A stretch of 64,000 nucleotides of DNA from Armatimonadota bacterium (GTDB lineage: Bacteria; Armatimonadota; Fimbriimonadia; Fimbriimonadales; Fimbriimonadaceae): positions 25,474-89,473 of the forward strand of contig JAFDWS010000005.1 in assembly GCA_018268375.1 (NCBI GenBank), read 5' to 3'. Every line of letters begins with the position of its first letter. The stretch's first letter is position 1. Positions 1 through 8,693 of this stretch are shown here, piece after piece. The position numbers and the translations under genes were made by a program. The notes below the pieces were generated by a model, which worked only from the letters and a program-made list of their open reading frames with translations, had not been told where the DNA came from and searched no databases.

Positions 1-137
1 TTGACGCCCTGGGACAAAGACGCCTGTGCAAGCTTCAAAAGGGTCTCGGGATCGTCGAGCGGAGAGCCTGGAGAGGCTTGAACCGATGCGATCAGAGGGC
101 ACTCCTTCAGCAGTGCCAAGAAGTCAGCGAGGGTCAC
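1..137 (-). CDS. nanE: N-acetylmannosamine-6-phosphate 2-epimerase, N-terminal fragment cut by window edge
   Basis: The 45 visible residues start at a GTG (135-137) preceded by a GAGGGGG stretch that can act as ribosome binding site. They read VTLADFLALLKECPLIASVQ, then ASPGSPLDDPETLLKLAQAS. This matches the start of NanE, where the strand after the first helix reads CPLIVSCQ followed by SPLD and an Ala-rich helix. NanE converts ManNAc-6-phosphate to GlcNAc-6-phosphate in the cytosol. The catalytic residues lie outside the window, so the call rests on N-terminal similarity alone. It is the last visible gene of a minus-strand run that includes the glycosylase and HIT genes. Confidence 0.62.
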   Translation of the reverse strand, partial: MTLADFLALLKECPLIASVQASPGSPLDDPETLLKLAQASLSQGV

Positions 138-245
138 GGACCCCCTCGCCTGCCCCTCCCCCAGACCCACAAGGCACAAACCATCCTAGCAAGTCCAGGG
201 AAGGGGTTCCGGATTGTCGTTCGCTTTGGTTTCGAGTTTTTAGTC

Positions 246-914
246 TCAAAGTTCGAATCCCAACTGTGTCTCTGCGACCATCAGCGGTGCCATGGCCCTC
301 TTCTCCCGCAACCTTTGGGCAGCCTCCCAAGCCTTTGCAATATCACCAACGAGGAGCGAGTAACCGCCATCGCCGGAGATGTTCATCTGCCGGAGGATGT
401 AGGCCGGATGAAGCGTCGCAAGGATCGTCTTGGAATAGTCGCTGGCAAAGTATCGACCCCGTTCGACAGTGATCTTGAAATCCTTCTTGATCAGGTTCTT
501 CGCACTGGGCGCTCCAATGCAGAGGATCACTTCGGGCGATATCGCCGCGAGTTGAGGGATGAGCCATTGACGGCAGGCGAGGGTTTCGCTGTCCGTCGGG
601 GCGCGGTTCACCGGCTTGCCCGTCGACCAGTCCGCCGCCCGGCACTTGACCGTGTTGCAGATGTAAACGTGCTCCCGGGTCAAGCCGTTGTCAAGGAGCG
701 CCTGGTCAAGGAGCTTGCCGGCCCGGCCGACAAACGGTCGGCCGGTCTTGTCCTCCTCATCCCCGGGCCCTTCTCCAACCAACACGAGGGGAGATGCCGG
801 GTTACCCTCACCGAAAACGACATGGGTGCGCCGCTCACACAGGCCGCAAGAAGTGCACGTGCTCGCCGCCGTACGCAGATCCGCCAGGTCGACCTCAAGG
901 GACGGAGCGCTCAC
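246..914 (-). CDS. Family-4 uracil-DNA glycosylase (Fe-S type)
   Basis: Removes uracil from DNA as the first step of base excision repair. Near the N terminus is a C-x2-C-x2-C cluster (CTSCGLC). It is followed by the GEGPGDEEDKTGRPFVG motif and, near the C terminus, the HPAYILR motif, both diagnostic for thermostable-type family-4 enzymes. Two further cysteines (KCRAAD and LACRQW) likely complete the 4Fe-4S site. The segment between them is longer than usual because of an insertion around WSTGKPVNR. I chose the GTG at 912-914 because it overlaps the stop of the upstream HIT gene in a GTGA and has GAGGG upstream. A start at 950 would overlap that gene by 40 bases. Translational coupling to the HIT gene is likely. 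Confidence 0.9.
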   Translation of the reverse strand: MSAPSLEVDLADLRTAASTCTSCGLCERRTHVVFGEGNPASPLVLVGEGPGDEEDKTGRPFVGRAGKLLDQALLDNGLTREHVYICNTVKCRAADWSTGKPVNRAPTDSETLACRQWLIPQLAAISPEVILCIGAPSAKNLIKKDFKITVERGRYFASDYSKTILATLHPAYILRQMNISGDGGYSLLVGDIAKAWEAAQRLREKRAMAPLMVAETQLGFEL

Positions 915-1408
915 TTCTTGCCCTCGACGACCCCGGCGAGAAGGTCCCAACTCGTTCGCAAGTCTTGCGGGATCACGCGGACGTCGGCCACGGTCGTCAT
1001 GTAGTTCGTGTCCCCGGCCCAGCGCGGCACGATGTGCCAGTGGATATGGCCCGGAATGCCGGCTCCGCCCGCCCGTCCGATGTTGACCCCGATGTTGAAG
1101 CCCTCCGGGTTGTAGACCTTACTGACCCACTCGCAACACCTCTTCACCAATTGGTTAATTTCGAGCAGTTCTTCGTCGTTGAGCCCTCCCATCTCTCCGA
1201 CGTGACGGAACGGGCTCACCATGAGGTGGCCGCTCGTGTAGGGGAACGCGTTGAGCATCACAAACGCAGATTTGCCGCGGAAGAGGAGAAGGTTGTCCCG
1301 GTCGTTGTCCTCGCCAGGGAGGACACAGAAGATGCACCCGCCCTTGTTCTTGGCGTCTGCGTCCTGAACATATTCGAACCGCCAGGGTGCCCAGAGGCGC
1401 TCGGACAT
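911..1408 (-). CDS. HIT-family nucleotide hydrolase/phosphorylase
   Basis: About 165 residues. The histidine triad is intact (HIHWHIVPRW near the C terminus), and a CIFC zinc-type pair sits near residue 25, as in the Ap4A phosphorylase-like branch that begins SERLWAPWR. Family members cleave dinucleoside polyphosphates or AMP conjugates in the cytosol; the substrate here cannot be told. The ATG at 1406-1408 was chosen because the conserved SERLWAPWRFEYV block starts there. A longer form from 1447 would overlap the response regulator gene and adds 13 non-conserved residues. Its stop overlaps the uracil glycosylase start by 4 bases. Confidence 0.88.
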   Translation of the reverse strand: MSERLWAPWRFEYVQDADAKNKGGCIFCVLPGEDNDRDNLLLFRGKSAFVMLNAFPYTSGHLMVSPFRHVGEMGGLNDEELLEINQLVKRCCEWVSKVYNPEGFNIGVNIGRAGGAGIPGHIHWHIVPRWAGDTNYMTTVADVRVIPQDLRTSWDLLAGVVEGKK

Positions 1409-1430
1409 CGAGGCGAGGTTACCTCTGGGT

Positions 1431-1997
1431 TCAGTCTCCGTGGGCAATGATGATGGCTTCCGCCACTTCGCGCATCGAAAGGCGCTGGTTCATCGACTTC
1501 TGCTGGATGGCTCGGTAGGCGTCGGCTTCTGAAAGTCCCTCCGTGCTCATAAGCACACCCTTCGCTTTCTCCACGAGCTTTCGCGATTCGAGGCGCTCGG
1601 TCAGGGAGGCGACCTCCTTCGACAACTGCTGGTTCTGCTCAAAGCGTGCCCGAGCGACCTCGATGGCTGGCGAAAGGTCGCTCGGCTTGAAGGGCTTTGT
1701 CAGGTAGCCGAAGACTCCCGCCTCGGCAGCACGTTGAATCTGCTCGGACTCGGAATAGGCGGTCAAGAGAATCGCAGGGGCAAGGCCCTCTTCCGAGATC
1801 ATGGTCGCTGCCGAGATCCCGTCCATGACCGGCATTTTCACGTCGAGGACGCACACGTCAGGCTGATGGGTCTTGGCGAGATCGACGGCAGCCTTACCGT
1901 CTTCGGCTTCGGCAACGACTTCATAGCCCAGGTTCTCGAGCATCTGCTTGAGGTCGAGTCGAATGATCGGGTCGTCGTCGGCAATGAGTACACGCAC
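1431..1997 (-). CDS. ANTAR-domain response regulator (AmiR/NasR type)
   Basis: 188 residues. A receiver domain fills residues 1-120, with the acidic pair in IADDDP, the phosphoacceptor Asp in VCVLDVKMPVMDG and the Lys in YLTKPFKP. A coiled-coil linker and a C-terminal ANTAR domain follow (about 130-185, KAKGVLMSTEGLSEADAYRAI). ANTAR proteins bind paired hexaloop RNA hairpins to prevent transcription termination. No sensor kinase lies beside it, and I did not find a convincing dual-hairpin leader in the window, so its target is unknown. It heads the minus-strand run and is divergent from the FAH-linked gene at 2120. Confidence 0.93.
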   Translation of the reverse strand: MRVLIADDDPIIRLDLKQMLENLGYEVVAEAEDGKAAVDLAKTHQPDVCVLDVKMPVMDGISAATMISEEGLAPAILLTAYSESEQIQRAAEAGVFGYLTKPFKPSDLSPAIEVARARFEQNQQLSKEVASLTERLESRKLVEKAKGVLMSTEGLSEADAYRAIQQKSMNQRLSMREVAEAIIIAHGD

Positions 1998-2119
1998 TTG
2001 GTCGCTCCGTCAGCCTGGGCGACGCTGCCGCAAACCTCCAATCAGGATACCAGTCCCCCGCGGCGGGCCCATGAGCGGCATGTCCGGTGTGGCTCGCTGG
2101 CAACGGATACACTGGCAGC

Positions 2120-3037
2120 ATGAGACCCTCCTTGAGCCGATTGCTCGATCACCCGATCGATTACGCTGGCTTGTACCCACCGGCCCAGCTCGATATGGCC
2201 GCCGCCGTCCGCGAATATCTTGAAGTGACAGGTTCACCTGACGCCTGGATCGTGAACCGCTTCGTTTGCAGCGCATCTCGTCTCGGCGAACTGGCGAAAG
2301 AGCTGCGTGGCAAGACGACGTCACCGATAGCAGTGACGGTGGTGGGCAGCCCGTTAGAAGGAGATCCCTCGGCGCGGGTGCGGCACGACGGAGTAGAGAT
2401 TCAGGAAGCGCGCACCCGTGGGCTCGTCCAAATCGAAGCGTACGAAGTGAGGATTCCCGAAGGCGAAGGGCGAGAGGCCGCCCTTGCGGCCTTGCGAAAG
2501 CTTCCCAGCCTGGCCCAAGACCAGGACATCGAAGTCTTCGTGGAGCCAGGGTGGGGCGAGCACATGATCGACACGATGCACGACGCCGCGGACTCGGTCG
2601 AAGACGTTGGCTTCAAGGCCCGGACGGGCGGGGTGACAGCGGACGCATTCCCGTCATCGGCTTCGCTCGCGTCATTCCTGAGCGAATGCGCCGCGCTCGA
2701 GGCACCGTTCAAGTTCACCGCCGGGTTGCACCAGCCGGTCCGTTATTACGACGAGGCGCTCGGGGTCTACCATCACGGCTTCCTCAATGCCATGGTGGCG
2801 GGGGCATTGGCCGTCACCGCCGATCTAAGCCGCAGGGAGATCGAAGGCATATTGAACATTGACAAGCCCGCAGACATCCATTTCGGCGTGGATGACATTC
2901 AGGTCGGCGACCACTGGTTGGAGTCAGACGAGATTGACGAGTTCCATGAGGTGTTCCACGGATTTGGTTCGTGCTCAGTCCAAGAGCCGCTTGATGGATT
3001 GCGGAGCCTGGGGCTGCTCGAAGGGGTCCAAGCGTGA
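2120..3037 (+). CDS. Conserved protein of unknown function coupled to fumarylacetoacetase
   Basis: 305 residues from the ATG at 2120; an upstream ATG at 2087 would add 11 residues and is less likely. I recognise no catalytic motif. The protein is soluble, without a signal peptide. A conserved-looking stretch, FKFTAGLHQPVRYYDEALGV followed by HHGFLNAMVAGALA, lies in the middle, and acidic positions alternate with small residues elsewhere, hinting at an alpha/beta fold. Its TGA stop overlaps the GTG start of the fumarylacetoacetase gene (GTGA at 3034-3037), so the two are almost certainly translated together. A role in aromatic amino acid breakdown, or as a partner of that enzyme, is inferred from position only. 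Confidence 0.8.
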   Translation: MRPSLSRLLDHPIDYAGLYPPAQLDMAAAVREYLEVTGSPDAWIVNRFVCSASRLGELAKELRGKTTSPIAVTVVGSPLEGDPSARVRHDGVEIQEARTRGLVQIEAYEVRIPEGEGREAALAALRKLPSLAQDQDIEVFVEPGWGEHMIDTMHDAADSVEDVGFKARTGGVTADAFPSSASLASFLSECAALEAPFKFTAGLHQPVRYYDEALGVYHHGFLNAMVAGALAVTADLSRREIEGILNIDKPADIHFGVDDIQVGDHWLESDEIDEFHEVFHGFGSCSVQEPLDGLRSLGLLEGVQA

Positions 3038-4293
3038 GCCGCTTCACCGTCCCGGCTTCGTCCAAGAGCTGGCTTCCTGTCGCCGCTGAGTCGGATTTTC
3101 CGATCCAGAACCTACCGTTTGGACTGGCCGACCCCAAGGGCCGGAACATGAGCGTCGTCGTCGCCATTGGTGACTGGGCCCTTGACCTCTCGGTACTGTC
3201 CGAGGCGGGCTACTTGGACGGCGAGGAGTTTCCGCTCCTGGACTCTTTCATCGAGCTGGGTGAAGGCAGACTGTCTGACCTGAGAAGGGCGGTCTACGAC
3301 CTTCTGGAAGAATCGAATCCGCGGCTACGCGACAACAAGAAGGTTCGGGAGAACGCGCTTGTTCCCCTTGAAAAGGCCAACTTGCAAGTGCCGATCCCGC
3401 CTGTCTCGTTCGTCGACTTCTATTCGGGTGTCCACCACGCGAGCAACGTCGGGAAGATGTTTAGGCCGGATCAGCCGCCGCTCTTGCCCAACTACAAGTG
3501 GTTGCCCATCGGCTACAACGGTCGTGCTTCGTCGGTTTACGCAAGCGGTACGAAGATCATCCGCCCAAAAGGGCAGACCAAAGGCGCGAACGATGCTGCG
3601 CCAGAATTTGGCCCGACCCGGGAGATGGATTTCGAACTCGAAATGGGCTTCTATCTCTCCCAGGGCCATGAGGCCGGCAAGCGGGTAACAACAACTGCCG
3701 CCGAAGACCATATGCTGGGGCTTGTGATCGTCAACGACTGGTCCGCGCGGGACATGCAGCGCTGGGAATATCAACCGCTCGGCCCGTTTCTCGCCAAGTC
3801 CTTTGGAACCACGGTCTCTCCCTGGATCGTCACCCTGGACGCGCTCGAGCCGTTCCGCATCGATGGCATGGCACAGGATCCGGCCCCGTTGCCGTACCTG
3901 CGAAACCACGGTAAACCTCACTTTGACATTGGGCTGGAAGTCTGGCTGAAGAGCGCGAAGATGAAGAAGCCGCAGCTCGTTTGCAGGTCGAACATGAAGA
4001 ACCTTTATTGGTCGTTGGCCCAGCAGCTCGCGCACCAGACTTCGAACGGCACGCCGGTCGAGTTCGGAGACCTTTATGCCACAGGAACCATAAGTGGTGA
4101 GGAGGAGGGCACCTACGGCTCCATGCTCGAACTTTCCTGGCGTGGACAGCAACCGATCACGCTCGACGAGACTGGCGAAAAGCGGACGTTCTTAGAAGAT
4201 GGAGACACCGTGACCATGCGTGCCTACGCGCAAGGCGATGGATTCCGGGTGGGCTTTGGCGACTGCTCGGGCACGGTCGCTCCCGCCGTCTAG
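3034..4293 (+). CDS. fahA: Fumarylacetoacetase
   Basis: 419 residues, the usual length. It hydrolyses fumarylacetoacetate to fumarate and acetoacetate, the last step of tyrosine/homogentisate degradation. Family features are the catalytic-site block FVDFYSGVHHASNVGKMFRP near residue 125 and the metal-binding block REMDFELEMGF near 200. NDWSARDMQRWEYQPLGPFL and KSFGTTVSPWIV follow near 235-265. The GTG start overlaps the previous stop by 4 bases. Homogentisate dioxygenase and maleylacetoacetate isomerase are not in the window, so the full pathway cannot be confirmed here. Confidence 0.95.
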   Translation: MSRFTVPASSKSWLPVAAESDFPIQNLPFGLADPKGRNMSVVVAIGDWALDLSVLSEAGYLDGEEFPLLDSFIELGEGRLSDLRRAVYDLLEESNPRLRDNKKVRENALVPLEKANLQVPIPPVSFVDFYSGVHHASNVGKMFRPDQPPLLPNYKWLPIGYNGRASSVYASGTKIIRPKGQTKGANDAAPEFGPTREMDFELEMGFYLSQGHEAGKRVTTTAAEDHMLGLVIVNDWSARDMQRWEYQPLGPFLAKSFGTTVSPWIVTLDALEPFRIDGMAQDPAPLPYLRNHGKPHFDIGLEVWLKSAKMKKPQLVCRSNMKNLYWSLAQQLAHQTSNGTPVEFGDLYATGTISGEEEGTYGSMLELSWRGQQPITLDETGEKRTFLEDGDTVTMRAYAQGDGFRVGFGDCSGTVAPAV

Positions 4294-4318
4294 CGCCCGT
4301 TGTGGGGAAAATGAACGA

Positions 4319-4867
4319 ATGCTCGCTCGTTTAGAGGACAGCGTCCTTGTCGTGGTCGACATGCAGCCTGCCTTTCTTGATCCTATTTGGGAAAGGGATC
4401 GGGTGCTCGCGCGTACGAAGTTCCTCGTAGAGTGCGCCCAGGCCCTCGACGTCCCCATCTTGGCGACCGAGCAAGTCCCGGCCAGGATGGGAGGCACCGA
4501 GGAGTCGCTGAGGGCGTTACTTGGCGAGACGGAACCCATTTCCAAGGCTGCCTTCAGTTGCTGGGCGGACGACAAGTTCGTCAAAGCCGCCAACAAGCTT
4601 CAGCGCACGCAATTCGTCTTGGTCGGCATCGAGACGCACATTTGCGTGTGCCAAACCGCGCACGATTTGATGGATGAGGACTTCGACGTGTTGGTGTGTG
4701 AGGACGCGACCAGTGCCCGGTCTGAGCTCATGCATCGGAACGGCCTCAAACGGTGCGCGGACGAAGGCGCCGCCGTCTCGCACACGGAGTCGGTGGTTTA
4801 CGAATGGATGCGGACATCAGAGCACCCGGATTTCCGCGAAGTGCTCAAGATCGTCAAGGGTGGCTAA
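4319..4867 (+). CDS. Isochorismatase-family cysteine hydrolase
   Basis: 182 residues. The catalytic triad typical of the family is visible: Asp in VVVDMQPAF near residue 15, Lys in ISKAAFSCW near 80, and Cys in GIETHICVCQTAHDL near 110. The cis-peptide region precedes the Cys as expected. The substrate (nicotinamide, isochorismate or another amide) cannot be told; the ETHICVC form is common in the YcaC/MAR1-like branch. The ATG at 4319 follows GGGG at a slightly long spacing; an overlapping ATG at 4311 is out of frame. Its stop overlaps the convergent metK stop by 4 bases. Confidence 0.85.
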   Translation: MLARLEDSVLVVVDMQPAFLDPIWERDRVLARTKFLVECAQALDVPILATEQVPARMGGTEESLRALLGETEPISKAAFSCWADDKFVKAANKLQRTQFVLVGIETHICVCQTAHDLMDEDFDVLVCEDATSARSELMHRNGLKRCADEGAAVSHTESVVYEWMRTSEHPDFREVLKIVKGG

Positions 4868-6039
4868 ACACTCGCGAGCGCGTCCTGGAAGGCAGCGACG
4901 TTTGAAGGCTGCTCCCAAGAGAACGCAGAGTTCCCAAAGTGGCCGTTGCGGGCTGTTTCGCGATAGCGCGCATCGTACAGGCCAAGCTGCTTGATAATGC
5001 CCTTCGGCGACATGTCGAAAACGTCGCGGATCCGGCGGGCGATGCGGTCTTCGTCTACCTTCTCGGTGCCAAATGTTTCGACATTGACAGCGACCGGCTC
5101 GGGGACGCCGATAGCGTAGGCAAGGGCCACCTGGCACTTGTCTGCGAGCCCCGCTGCGACCACAGTCTTCGCAACGTGCCTGGCCATGTAAGCGGCTGAC
5201 CGGTCGACCTTCGTCGGATCTTTGCCACTGAACGCACCGCCGCCGTGCGGGCACATTCCCCCGTAAGTGTCGACGATGATCTTTCGCCCAGTGAGGCCAG
5301 TGTCGCCAGCGGGACCGCCGCGGACGAATCGGCCGGTCGGGTTGTAATGCTCCTTTATTCCGCCCCTGTCGTACTGCTTGTACTGCGCGAGCACGGGATT
5401 GACGATGTGCTCTCGAATAAGATGCTTCATGTTGTCGCCGATTTGCTCGTCGTGTTGCTGAGAGACGACGATGGTCTCGATCGAACTGGGCCTTCCGTTT
5501 TCATAAATGACAGAGACTTGCGCCTTCGCATCCGGTCGGAACCCCGGGTTTTCCGCGCTGTCTCTGACGGCTTTGGCTTGGCGCATCAAGGCGTGAGCGA
5601 TGGCGATCGGCAGCGGCATCATCTCCGGCGTCTCGTTCGTCGCCATGCCGAACATCATCCCTTGGTCGCCGGCACCGCCCGTGTCCACGCCCATGGCGAT
5701 GTCCATCGATTGGGGCTGGATCGCTACAAGGACGCCGCAGTTGCTTCCGTCAAACCCAACATTGGTGTCGGTGTAACCGATTGATCGGATTGTCTCGCGG
5801 ACTACGTTCTGGACATGGACGTAGCCGGCACTCGTCACTTCGCCGGAAATCACGGCCACTCCGTGTGCCAGCATCGTTTCGATCGCAACGCGACAATGGT
5901 CTTCCGGGCTGATCGCCCCATCCTTGTGGAGCCGGCGGTCCTCGTCGAGGAAGGCGTCCAAGAGAGCGTCTGAGATCTGGTCGGCGACCTTGTCAGGGTG
6001 GCCCTCGCTGACGCTCTCGGAGGTGTAAATACGGGTCAT
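4864..6039 (-). CDS. metK: S-adenosylmethionine synthetase
   Basis: 391 residues. It joins ATP and methionine to form SAM. The ATG at 6037-6039 begins MTRIYTSESVSEGHPDKVAD, the canonical N terminus. The ATP/metal motifs GHPDKVAD near 14 and GGGAFSGKDPTKVDRSAAY near 260 are intact. An in-frame extension upstream to 6252 lacks family similarity and is discarded. I looked for a SAM riboswitch between 6040 and 6125 and saw only one short GC hairpin. Confidence 0.97.
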   Translation of the reverse strand: MTRIYTSESVSEGHPDKVADQISDALLDAFLDEDRRLHKDGAISPEDHCRVAIETMLAHGVAVISGEVTSAGYVHVQNVVRETIRSIGYTDTNVGFDGSNCGVLVAIQPQSMDIAMGVDTGGAGDQGMMFGMATNETPEMMPLPIAIAHALMRQAKAVRDSAENPGFRPDAKAQVSVIYENGRPSSIETIVVSQQHDEQIGDNMKHLIREHIVNPVLAQYKQYDRGGIKEHYNPTGRFVRGGPAGDTGLTGRKIIVDTYGGMCPHGGGAFSGKDPTKVDRSAAYMARHVAKTVVAAGLADKCQVALAYAIGVPEPVAVNVETFGTEKVDEDRIARRIRDVFDMSPKGIIKQLGLYDARYRETARNGHFGNSAFSWEQPSNVAAFQDALASV

Positions 6040-6125
6040 CGCTTTTGCAGTCCGGGGGTGAACCCGCAGGATACCTAGCGTCAATCTTCCCTCGAAGGGA
6101 GGGCCCCTCTTCGTGTGTGGTGATC

Positions 6126-6899
6126 TTAGAACTGATCGGTCATGAACATCTGCGGTTCGCCAGGGACTTGGCGCGTCATGAAAAGAAGCTCGACCTTTGG
6201 CTTCTTGATCGGAACCTGGCAGGCTTTGGTCACGCTGCGGAGGCCATACCACTCGGTTCCTGGCGACACGGGCCAGCGGTCTGCTGGCTCAAGGCACACG
6301 GCCTCGCGAATGAGTCCTGGCTCGGCACAGAAGTAGCCGCCAAGAAACGACTCGCACATGCGGCACGCGAGCCCCCAGTAGCGCCACCGGTCGGCTGTGC
6401 GGACGAGCCGGTCGGGGCTCTGCGCGCACCACGTCTCGTAGAAGGACCGAATCTCCCGGTTGTCGAGCGGCTGGCTTGGCGGGACGTGCCGATCAGCGGC
6501 GACAGGCCCCCTGACCACCTCGTCCACGAGGCGGAAGCCCAGCCTTCGATAAAGCGTTTGCTCGTGGGCGAACAGCATGGCCGGGCCCTCTCCTTCTCGC
6601 TCCGCGTGTTCCAAGACCGTCTCGAGGAGTCGCTGGCCGAACCCCTTGCCTCGGTGAGAGGGCACGGTGGCGACTCCGGCGATCCCGATGCAGCGGCCCC
6701 AACCGAATGTGAGGCCCGTCGTCGTCAGGATGGAACACATTTGTCCGTCGTGGAAGAGCGCCCACTTCCGAGTCAAGTCGAAGAGGACAGGGTCGTAGAA
6801 AACGGGCCGTGCCCTGTTCATGTCAAGTTGAAAGACGGTGCAGAGAAGGTCGAGAAACGGTTCTGACTCTGCATCCTGAATTCTCCGGATGACGGTCAA
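6126..6899 (-). CDS. GNAT-family N-acetyltransferase
   Basis: 257 residues. The acetyl-CoA binding pyrophosphate loop is clear in IAGVATVPSHRGKGFGQRLL (R-G-K-G-F-G, near residues 75-92), followed by the YRRLGFR motif near 115 that typically closes a GNAT domain. The remaining roughly 130 residues are an unrecognised C-terminal part, rich in Trp and Arg. The acceptor is unknown. Its ATG overlaps the cdaR stop by 4 bases (6896-6899), making it the third gene of a coupled cdaA-cdaR set, the place often held by glmM in other bacteria. Confidence 0.82.
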   Translation of the reverse strand: MTVIRRIQDAESEPFLDLLCTVFQLDMNRARPVFYDPVLFDLTRKWALFHDGQMCSILTTTGLTFGWGRCIGIAGVATVPSHRGKGFGQRLLETVLEHAEREGEGPAMLFAHEQTLYRRLGFRLVDEVVRGPVAADRHVPPSQPLDNREIRSFYETWCAQSPDRLVRTADRWRYWGLACRMCESFLGGYFCAEPGLIREAVCLEPADRWPVSPGTEWYGLRSVTKACQVPIKKPKVELLFMTRQVPGEPQMFMTDQF

Positions 6900-7831
6900 G
6901 GCTGCGGCCTCTCCGTACCCGGCGCGGGCTCTATCTTGACCGTGACGCGCACTTCCGCCGGGCCGACTGGTCGGACTCCGGCCGGCAAGCGCACTTTGCG
7001 GACAACGCTGACCGTCGCCAGCGCGTCCGTCAACGAGACAGGTTCTGTTTCAACCACCGAGGTCTTCGACATCACTCCACTTTCGCCCTTCACCTGGATC
7101 TGTGCGGGCCTCACTTCGATTCCGGTCACCCGATAGCCAAACGCCGGCGTACCGACATACTGTGGGTTGACGATTACGCGCTTTGTCGCGGGCGCTGCCG
7201 CAACGGCCGGACTGACTGAGACCTCGGCGGGCTGGGCTCGGACGTAAGGGATCGGACGGTTCGCATCGTCCAGGATTTCGACCGAAACCTTGACCATGCC
7301 GCCGGCCCGCACCTGGGCCAGGTCGAGAAGAGCACGCACCTTCTTGACACTTCCCAACTTGCTCTCTGCACCGATGATCGTCACCCTCTCGGGCAGCACC
7401 GATGCCCCGTCATAGATGAGGTCGCGTGGCGGTAGGCCGGTCGGCTCGACTTCGACCGCCGCTTCCTTGGAAGATACGTTTTCAACCTTTATGCGGACGT
7501 TAGGCACGCGGGGCGTGACTGTGACGCGGCGGTTGGAAGGGGCATGGATCTCAAGCGGGAAGCGGTACTGGCCCGCTCTCGCATAGCTCAGGTCGACCAC
7601 GGCAAAAACCGAGTTTTTGTCCAACTGGTCCAAGTATTCCTTCGACCCCGACGCCACGACTTGGACGGTTTGGGGGCCGCCCACGACGGTCATCGAGGCG
7701 GGCAGTCCCTGAAACTCTACACGAGCGTCGAATAGGAGCTCGGTCGGTGTCGAACTCGGCATAAGGGCGACTTTCGCGCCGACCGCGATCAAAAATGACG
7801 CCCCCAGCATCAGAAAGCTTTCACGGGTCAT
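6896..7831 (-). CDS. cdaR: YbbR-domain protein, CdaA regulator
   Basis: 311 residues with an N-terminal membrane anchor (about residues 5-24, ESFLMLGASFLIAVGAKVAL), then several YbbR repeats facing the outside. Repeats show as recurrent blocks of the VVGGPQTVQVVASG and PERVTIIGAESKL kind. CdaR binds and modulates the diadenylate cyclase CdaA. The start overlaps the cdaA stop by 4 bases (ATGA at 7828-7831), and the next gene overlaps its own stop by 4, so the three are one operon. The C terminus is Pro-rich. Confidence 0.88.
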   Translation of the reverse strand: MTRESFLMLGASFLIAVGAKVALMPSSTPTELLFDARVEFQGLPASMTVVGGPQTVQVVASGSKEYLDQLDKNSVFAVVDLSYARAGQYRFPLEIHAPSNRRVTVTPRVPNVRIKVENVSSKEAAVEVEPTGLPPRDLIYDGASVLPERVTIIGAESKLGSVKKVRALLDLAQVRAGGMVKVSVEILDDANRPIPYVRAQPAEVSVSPAVAAAPATKRVIVNPQYVGTPAFGYRVTGIEVRPAQIQVKGESGVMSKTSVVETEPVSLTDALATVSVVRKVRLPAGVRPVGPAEVRVTVKIEPAPGTERPQP

Positions 7832-8688
7832 CCGAGGCCCACCTTCTTGAGCGGCGAACCGTCTTGCTTCCGGTTGCGCCGCGAGCGCCGTCTGCCCAAG
7901 CCACCGCGCAACTCTTGGTTCAGCAGGTCTCTCAATTCCTTGAAACTATTGAGCGGGACAAAGCGCCCATCGATGGCGATGCTGACCTGTCCCCGCTCCT
8001 CGCTGACAATGACCGCCACGCAGTCGGCCTGCTCGCTGATCCCAAGGCCAGCCCGGTGCCGCATGTGGAAGTGAGGGTCGATCCGGGGGTTCTCGCTTAA
8101 CGGCAGTCGACAAGCGGCCGCTAGGATCTGGCCATTGCGGATGATGGCGGCACCATCGTGCAAGGGGCTGCCTTCGTTGAAGATCGCACCGAGCAACGGT
8201 GCGGTCACCTGCGCCCGCACGGGTATGCCGTTTTCTGCGACGTCGTCGAGCTGGGTACCCCGCTCGACCACCAGCAGGGCGCCGATCCGCTGCTCCGCCA
8301 TTTCGGCGACTGCGGCGACCACTTCCTCGAGTGCGTCGCCCCCGATCACATTGTCTGCGCCGACAAGGCGGTCGGAGAGTCCAAATCGGGCGAGCCCTTC
8401 AATTGCCTGCCGCAGTTCGGGGAGGAACAGGATCGCGAGAGCGACAGGGGCCAGCAACATCGCCTTGTCGAGCAAGGTGTGGAAGGTCGTTAGGCCGAGG
8501 AGGTCGCTCACGAACCAGGCGATGATGAAGACCATCACGCCGAGAACGACCCTCCAAGCACGGGTTCCGCGCACGAGCTTAAGGAGCCGGTAGACCAGGT
8601 ACGTGACCAAAAAGATATCGGCCACGCTCACCAAGCCTTGCCATCCCGGCGTCAAAAGGTCGCGGAAGCGGTGCAAGAGCTCGTTCAA
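7828..8688 (-). CDS. cdaA: Diadenylate cyclase CdaA (c-di-AMP synthase)
   Basis: 286 residues. Three membrane segments lie in about residues 15-92, followed by a DisA_N catalytic domain. The nucleotide-binding and catalytic motifs are intact: PLHDGAAIIRNG with DGA at 178-180, and RHRAG at 210-214. The enzyme condenses two ATP to cyclic di-AMP at the membrane. It is the first gene of the cdaA-cdaR-acetyltransferase set and is divergent from pheA across a 40-base gap that holds a perfect inverted repeat. The basic C-terminal tail (RRRSRRNRK) is ordinary for the family. Confidence 0.95.
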   Translation of the reverse strand: MNELLHRFRDLLTPGWQGLVSVADIFLVTYLVYRLLKLVRGTRAWRVVLGVMVFIIAWFVSDLLGLTTFHTLLDKAMLLAPVALAILFLPELRQAIEGLARFGLSDRLVGADNVIGGDALEEVVAAVAEMAEQRIGALLVVERGTQLDDVAENGIPVRAQVTAPLLGAIFNEGSPLHDGAAIIRNGQILAAACRLPLSENPRIDPHFHMRHRAGLGISEQADCVAVIVSEERGQVSIAIDGRFVPLNSFKELRDLLNQELRGGLGRRRSRRNRKQDGSPLKKVGLG

Positions 8689-8693
8689 TTGAG

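Noticed and set aside
26..1004. Long plus-strand open frames over the uracil glycosylase and HIT genes
   Set aside because: They are antisense to genes with clear family motifs and show no protein-like pattern.
6040..6125. SAM riboswitch before metK
   Set aside because: Only a short CCCTC/GAGGG hairpin is present; no SAM-I, SAM-II or SAM/SAH core could be built by eye.
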